In this document: positions 29,195-31,975 of the stretch, in pieces | Layout: each line of letters opens with the position of its first letter | How positions within the stretch are numbered: position 1 is the first letter of the stretch | From: JAWLCA01 sp050485905 | GTDB taxonomy: Bacteria; Pseudomonadota; Alphaproteobacteria; Rhodobacterales; Rhodobacteraceae | Length of the DNA: 31,975 nt | Reading direction: 5' to 3' | Assembly: GCA_050485905.1 (NCBI GenBank) | Contig: JBJHCH010000030.1 | Span: 1 to 31,975, forward strand | Translations under genes and position numbers: made by a program | The notes under the pieces: generated by a model | What the model was told of the DNA's origin: nothing | Database searches by the model: none | What the model saw: only the letters and a program-made list of their open reading frames with translations

Positions 29195-29368
29195 ATGCTT
29201 GGATGGGCCCTTACTTTTCTTGTTGTCGCGCTGATTGCAGCGGTATTCGGCTTTGGCGGCATTGCTTCGGCTTCGGCCGGAATTGCCCAAGTTCTCTTCT
29301 TCATCTTCGTCATCCTCTTCGTGGTGGCGATGGTTGCCCGTGCGCTGCGCGGCCGCCCGCCGGTGTGA
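29195..29368 (+). CDS. DUF1328 family small membrane protein
   Basis: This 57-residue protein has two hydrophobic helices: MLGWALTFLVVALIAAVFGF, then GGIASASAGIAQVLFFIFVI continuing to a basic tail ending RALRGRPPV. This is the compact layout of the DUF1328 (YtjA-like) family, whose members are often under stress sigma factors. AAGGAG lies before ATG 29195. An exact EcfG promoter precedes it and a hairpin terminator follows. The function is unknown. Confidence 0.92.
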   Translation: MLGWALTFLVVALIAAVFGFGGIASASAGIAQVLFFIFVILFVVAMVARALRGRPPV

Positions 29369-29390
29369 CTTCTACGTTTTAGAAAGTGCG

Positions 29391-29412
29391 CGCCCGCCAA
29401 AGGCGGGCGTTT
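29391..29412 (+). terminator. Hairpin terminator after the DUF1328 gene
   Basis: An 8-bp perfect stem (29391-29398, CGCCCGCC, with 29402-29409) and a three-base AAA loop are followed by TTTGCTTCT. It is a short rho-independent terminator 22 bp after the DUF1328 stop, and read-through into the next pair of genes is possible. Confidence 0.72.
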
Positions 29413-29458
29413 GCTTCTGTGAAACTTGTGGCGATAATCTGGATGAATGGAGCATCGA

Positions 29459-29776
29459 ATGGCCGGATCGAACAACAGCCCCAGCAGTGATGACCTGATG
29501 CGCGAGATCGAGACGCTTCGTGCGGATCTTGCCCGGATCACTGAAACCATGGCGGAGATGGGCAAGGCAGAAGCACGCTCGATGGCGAGCGAAGTGCGCA
29601 AGCGATCGCGCAAGGCGCGCGAGCAGGTCGAGGACGAGCTTGAAAACCTACGTGGTTCGGCAGAAGCCGCGATCGATCAGGCCGATGATCTGATCCGTGA
29701 ACGTCCTGCCTTGGCGATGGCCATTGCTGCGGGCCTCGGGCTTGTGGCTGGCCTGCTGCTTTACCGGAAGGACTGA
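29459..29776 (+). CDS. DUF883-type membrane-anchored protein
   Basis: This 105-residue protein has a Ser/Asn-rich start, a long charged helix likely to form a coiled coil (LMREIETLRADLARITETMAEM, then KAREQVEDELENLRGSAEAAI) and one C-terminal membrane helix (ALAMAIAAGLGLVAGLLLYRKD). It has the same plan as the DUF883 protein at 26308-26604. ATG 29459 has GGAG upstream; an ATG four codons earlier (29447) is also possible. Its stop overlaps the next start by one base (TGATG at 29774-29778), so the two are coupled. No EcfG motif lies directly before it, but read-through from the DUF1328 promoter would include it. Confidence 0.82.
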   Translation: MAGSNNSPSSDDLMREIETLRADLARITETMAEMGKAEARSMASEVRKRSRKAREQVEDELENLRGSAEAAIDQADDLIRERPALAMAIAAGLGLVAGLLLYRKD

Positions 29777-30093
29777 TGCACCGCATCGCCGAACGACTGA
29801 GCGACTCGATACGCCGCGGAGGGTTGATGGCCCTTGGCGGCGTCTTTGCAGCCGTTTCGCTTTTCTTTCTGACCGTCGCGGCTTGGATCGCGGCGGTCGA
29901 TGCGTTCGGGGCACTGGCCGCTGCGCTGATTATCGCGGGCGGCTACATGAGCGTCGCGCTGATCTTGTTTCTCGTCGCGCGTCGTTCCAGGCCGCGCCGC
30001 CGCGACCGCCGTTACCTGAAGTCGCCACCGCCGCCGCTGGCTGAAGCGTTCTTTGCGGGACTTCGTGCCGGGCGCAAGATGCGGCGCAGGTAG
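29776..30093 (+). CDS. Putative holin-superfamily (PF07332-like) membrane protein
   Basis: This 105-residue protein has an amphipathic N-terminus, two membrane helices (LMALGGVFAAVSLFFLTVAAWIAAV and LAAALIIAGGYMSVALILFLVA) and a very basic tail (RRSRPRRRDRR, then RKMRRR). It resembles the small phage-holin-superfamily proteins often encoded next to DUF883 proteins, where they are not phage lysis genes. It is coupled to the DUF883 gene through a one-base TGATG overlap. A role in membrane stress is a guess from neighbourhood. Confidence 0.75.
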   Translation: MHRIAERLSDSIRRGGLMALGGVFAAVSLFFLTVAAWIAAVDAFGALAAALIIAGGYMSVALILFLVARRSRPRRRDRRYLKSPPPPLAEAFFAGLRAGRKMRRR

Positions 30094-30177
30094 GTGGGCG
30101 CCTAGACCCGCTTAGACGGCGGTGGACATTCAGCGAGCGAAGCCTAGGCTCATGACTGCGCAGAAGGGCTCGCCGAC

Positions 30178-30708
30178 ATGTCAGAAACGCACCAAACCGG
30201 ACGAGAGGCTGAGGGCGGCGAGACGACGCTTTCGGTCGTGACGCAAGAAGTCCAGATGCACGACCTTGCGTCTGCCATTGCCGTCAAGGGCCATCCGATC
30301 CATGCGATGTTGGTCCATTTTCCCATTGCGCTGGTTTTTGCGACGCTTGGGGCGGATCTTTTCTACTGGTTGACTGGTGACGCCTTCTTCCTGCGAGCAG
30401 GTCTCTGGGCGGCGGGCTTTGCCTTCGGGACCGGATGCCTCGCCTCGCTCGTCGGGACGGCCGAGCTGCTGCTCGTGAAGGGGATCCGCGTACGGGTGGC
30501 AAGCTGGAACCACGCTGTCGCAGCGATGACTCTGGTGGCGATGCTGGCGCTCAACTGGGGCGTCCGTCTAACTGCGCCGGAGGCGACATTGCCGCACGGC
30601 CTTTTCCTGTCGCTCATGAGCGCGGCGCTCTCGGCGCTGGCAGGCTGGCATGGCGGGAAGCTGATCTTCGACCACGGCGTCGGAATTGTGATATCGCCGA
30701 AGCAATAG
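30178..30708 (+). CDS. DUF2231 domain membrane protein
   Basis: This 176-residue protein has four membrane helices and the DUF2231 opening motif GHPIHAMLVHFPIALVFATL at about residues 38-57, with conserved His. A later helix pair includes WNHAVAAMTLVAMLALNWGVRL and LFLSLMSAALSALAGWHGGKLIFDHG. The function of the family is unknown; the ordered His residues suggest metal or haem contact. ATG 30178 is preceded by AAGGG at about nine bases; an internal ATG at 30256 just before the domain is an alternative. No EcfG motif was seen in the 84 bp upstream. Confidence 0.82.
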   Translation: MSETHQTGREAEGGETTLSVVTQEVQMHDLASAIAVKGHPIHAMLVHFPIALVFATLGADLFYWLTGDAFFLRAGLWAAGFAFGTGCLASLVGTAELLLVKGIRVRVASWNHAVAAMTLVAMLALNWGVRLTAPEATLPHGLFLSLMSAALSALAGWHGGKLIFDHGVGIVISPKQ

Positions 30709-30712
30709 CTAA

Positions 30713-30744
30713 ATGAAAACCGCCACGGCGGGTCGCCGTGGCGG
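30713..30744 (-). terminator. Bidirectional terminator between convergent genes
   Basis: An 11-bp perfect stem (30720-30730 with 30734-30744, CCGCCACGGCG and its complement) with a three-base loop lies just after the DUF2231 stop. On the minus strand it is followed by TTTTCATTT, so it is best as the terminator of the secreted-protein gene ending at 30761, and it may also stop the opposite transcript. Confidence 0.78.
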
Positions 30745-30760
30745 AGCGATTTCCGGATGA

Positions 30761-31252
30761 TTACCCGTCGATATTGTCGACGACACCGTCTGCAAAGGCG
30801 TCTACCAGGGTCTGGTAAAAGTCAGGGGTGTCGGCTGTCAGCACGACGATGTTTGCATTCTCTGGCAGCATCGGCATGATCTGCCGCGCCGTTGCGGTAA
30901 CCTCGAAGCTACGTTCGATCGAGTTGGTCTCGGTGTCTGTGACGGTAACGGCACCCGACAACAGCGACAGGTCCAGCCCAAGCTCGGCCTCGAACGCGTT
31001 CGAAAGCTCCACTTCGTCGATGGAGATATCGATACTGAGGCCCTCGTCACCCAGCCGGTCAACCAGGCGCGCAGCAATGGCGCCCTGCAGGTCGGCATCC
31101 AGATTGGACCAGAAAGCAGCCGCTTCCCTGTTCTGGATGGCGGACAGGTCCGTGGTCGAATTGATCTCGGCGATGGCGGGCAGATCCTGCGCCATGACCG
31201 CGCCAGTCACGAGCGTGCCGAGGGCAGCCGAAACGATGGTTTTCTTAAACAT
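30761..31252 (-). CDS. Secreted protein of unknown function, EcfG-controlled
   Basis: This 163-residue protein starts with a signal peptide (MFKKTIVSAALGTLVTGAVMAQ, cleavage likely after VMA) and is probably periplasmic. The mature part is acidic and has a repeating strand/helix pattern (LSIDISIDEVELSNAFEAELGLDLSLL, then SFEVTATARQIMPML). I do not recognise a family. ATG 31252 was chosen because AAGGAG lies seven bases before it and because the signal peptide begins there; the longer frame has neither. An exact EcfG-type promoter is 61 bp upstream and a strong terminator follows, so it is a single-gene stress unit. Confidence 0.85.
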   Translation of the reverse strand: MFKKTIVSAALGTLVTGAVMAQDLPAIAEINSTTDLSAIQNREAAAFWSNLDADLQGAIAARLVDRLGDEGLSIDISIDEVELSNAFEAELGLDLSLLSGAVTVTDTETNSIERSFEVTATARQIMPMLPENANIVVLTADTPDFYQTLVDAFADGVVDNIDG

Positions 31253-31313
31253 TGCACTCTCCTTTTCCGGATCGCGGAAGGTGCCGATTGCCCCCCCGGT
31301 CCCATGCAGGAAG

Positions 31314-31338
31314 AACGCTTCTGCGATCACCGGGTTCC
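31314..31338 (-). promoter_or_regulatory. EcfG-type promoter, secreted-protein gene
   Basis: On the minus strand GGAAC (31338-31334), a 16-base spacer and CGTT (31317-31314) match the consensus exactly. It is 61 bp before the start codon at 31252. Confidence 0.78.
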
Positions 31339-31361
31339 GGCCAAGCGCTTGAAGTGCGAGA

Positions 31362-31379
31362 CACAATAACCATATTGTG
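31362..31379. repeat. Short AT-rich inverted repeat
   Basis: CACAATA (31362-31368) and TATTGTG (31373-31379) form a 7-bp perfect inverted repeat around a four-base centre. It lies between the phyR 3' end and the EcfG promoter at 31314-31338 and could be a protein-binding site or part of an mRNA 3' structure. There is no direct evidence for either. Confidence 0.4.
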
Positions 31380-31409
31380 AGAACGCCCCGGGGTGAGTCG
31401 GGGCGTTCT
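31380..31409. terminator. Hairpin downstream of phyR
   Basis: An 11-bp perfect stem (31380-31390 with 31399-31409, AGAACGCCCCG and its complement) and an eight-base loop lie 27 bp after the phyR stop. The T-rich side (TTTAGTCTGTCTTT) is on the plus strand rather than the phyR strand, so it is a strong structure but an imperfect phyR terminator. Confidence 0.6.
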
Positions 31410-31435
31410 TTAGTCTGTCTTTCCAGTATCTTAGA

Positions 31436-31975
31436 TCAGGCGTGCAGTGTTTCGGTCGAGGCGAAGAACATTGCCTGACTGACGGCCGACCGTACCTGAT
31501 CCTCGCCATAGGGCTTGGTGATCAGGAAGGCCGGCTCGTGCCGCTTGCCGGTCAGCAGGCGCTCGGGGAAGGCGGTGATGAAGATCACCGGGATATCCTC
31601 GAACTTTGCCAGAATATCGCTGACCGCGTCGATACCTGACGAATTGTCCGCCAACTGGATATCGGCCAGAATCAAGTCTGGCTTCTCGCGATTGGCGAGA
31701 GCCACTGCTTCGGTCCGGGTGCGGGCGACGCCCGTAACATTGTGGCCCATGCCTTCGACGATCGCACGGATGTCGAGCGCGATGATCGCCTCGTCCTCGA
31801 TTATCATGACCTTGCCGGCGATGGAGCCGGCCATTTCGCGCAGCGCGATCTCGATGAGCTCGCCCGCCTCGTTGGGCTCCACCCGCATGATCGTTGCGAT
31901 CTCTTCAACCCGGAAGCCTTCTACCGAATGGAGCAGCAGCGCCTCACGCGTGTTGGGCGTCAGCTTCGCCATGTG
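31436..31975 (-). CDS. phyR: Response regulator PhyR, C-terminal part (cut by window edge)
   Basis: This is the C-terminal 179 residues of PhyR, the anti-anti-sigma factor of the general stress response. It has the end of the EcfG-like sigma-4 domain (KLTPNTREALLLHSVEGFRVEEIATIM) followed by a complete receiver: VMIIEDEAIIALDI with the acidic pair, the phospho-acceptor Asp in LILADIQLADNSSG, the Thr in IFITAF and the Lys in FLITKPYG. When phosphorylated, PhyR exposes its sigma-like domain, which captures NepR and frees EcfG. The frame continues past 31975; the ATG at 31972 is internal and not the start. It reads towards nepR-ecfG, about 2.4 kb away. Any histidine kinase would lie outside the window. 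Confidence 0.95.
   Translation of the reverse strand, partial: HMAKLTPNTREALLLHSVEGFRVEEIATIMRVEPNEAGELIEIALREMAGSIAGKVMIIEDEAIIALDIRAIVEGMGHNVTGVARTRTEAVALANREKPDLILADIQLADNSSGIDAVSDILAKFEDIPVIFITAFPERLLTGKRHEPAFLITKPYGEDQVRSAVSQAMFFASTETLHA

Noticed and set aside
29776..30093. Reading the holin-like gene as evidence of a prophage
   Set aside because: No other phage gene, integrase or attachment site is present, and this small protein type is commonly found with DUF883 genes.
31972..31975. ATG at 31972 as the start of phyR
   Set aside because: The sequence MAKLTPNTREALLL is the middle of the sigma-4-like domain of PhyR, so the gene must begin beyond the window.

Overview
The window is GC-rich, densely packed chromosomal DNA of an alphaproteobacterium, most likely a Rhodobacterales (Paracoccaceae-type) species. 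The decisive marker is the general stress response (GSR) set at the right end (nepR, ecfG and the 3' part of phyR), which is found only in Alphaproteobacteria. Four-base start/stop overlaps within operons and the mix of LacI-controlled sugar ABC operon, ggt, CtaG-type oxidase genes and ExoD fit that group. No tRNA, rRNA, insertion sequence, phage or CRISPR array was seen.

Layout. 1-2.3 kb: a 5'-truncated aldo/keto reductase, an alpha/beta hydrolase and a small unknown gene. 2.5-3.3 kb: an MgtC/SapB-family membrane protein. 3.6-9.3 kb, minus strand: a five-gene catabolic operon (sugar isomerase/epimerase, Gfo/Idh/MocA dehydrogenase, ABC ATPase, permease, binding protein) with a divergent LacI-type repressor and a perfect 14-bp palindromic operator between them. 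10.5-14.4 kb: a DMT exporter, a luciferase-like flavin oxidoreductase and gamma-glutamyltransferase. 14.4-19.0 kb: an unusual three-gene block made of a large winged-helix/TolB-like/TPR regulator converging on a tightly coupled pair, an apparently non-secreted subtilisin-like protease and a PAP2/vanadium-haloperoxidase-fold enzyme with an (Asn-Asn-Ser)8 N-terminus. 19.2-25.1 kb: an AI-2E family permease followed by a five-gene haem-copper oxidase operon (CtaG-like, CopD-like, subunit II, fused subunit I+III, small membrane protein). 25.1-32 kb: ExoD, a degenerate receiver protein and the GSR island.

The main result is a dense set of EcfG-type promoters. By eye I find six exact matches to GGAAC-N16/17-CGTT and two with one mismatch. 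Seven lie 31-63 bp before a start codon: the AI-2E permease (and perhaps the oxidase operon behind it), a DUF883 protein, CsbD, a double PRC-barrel protein, nepR-ecfG itself, a DUF1328 protein and a secreted protein of unknown function. The eighth is exact but points antisense into csbD and may drive an undescribed small RNA. The right end therefore looks like a sigma-factor locus physically clustered with its own regulon.

Other points of interest are the protease/PAP2/regulator module, the loss of the K-channel lysine in the oxidase subunit I, and the pseudo-receiver next to the stress regulon. Start codons were often moved inward from the longest frame when a Shine-Dalgarno sequence or family alignment supported it; each case is explained in its entry.
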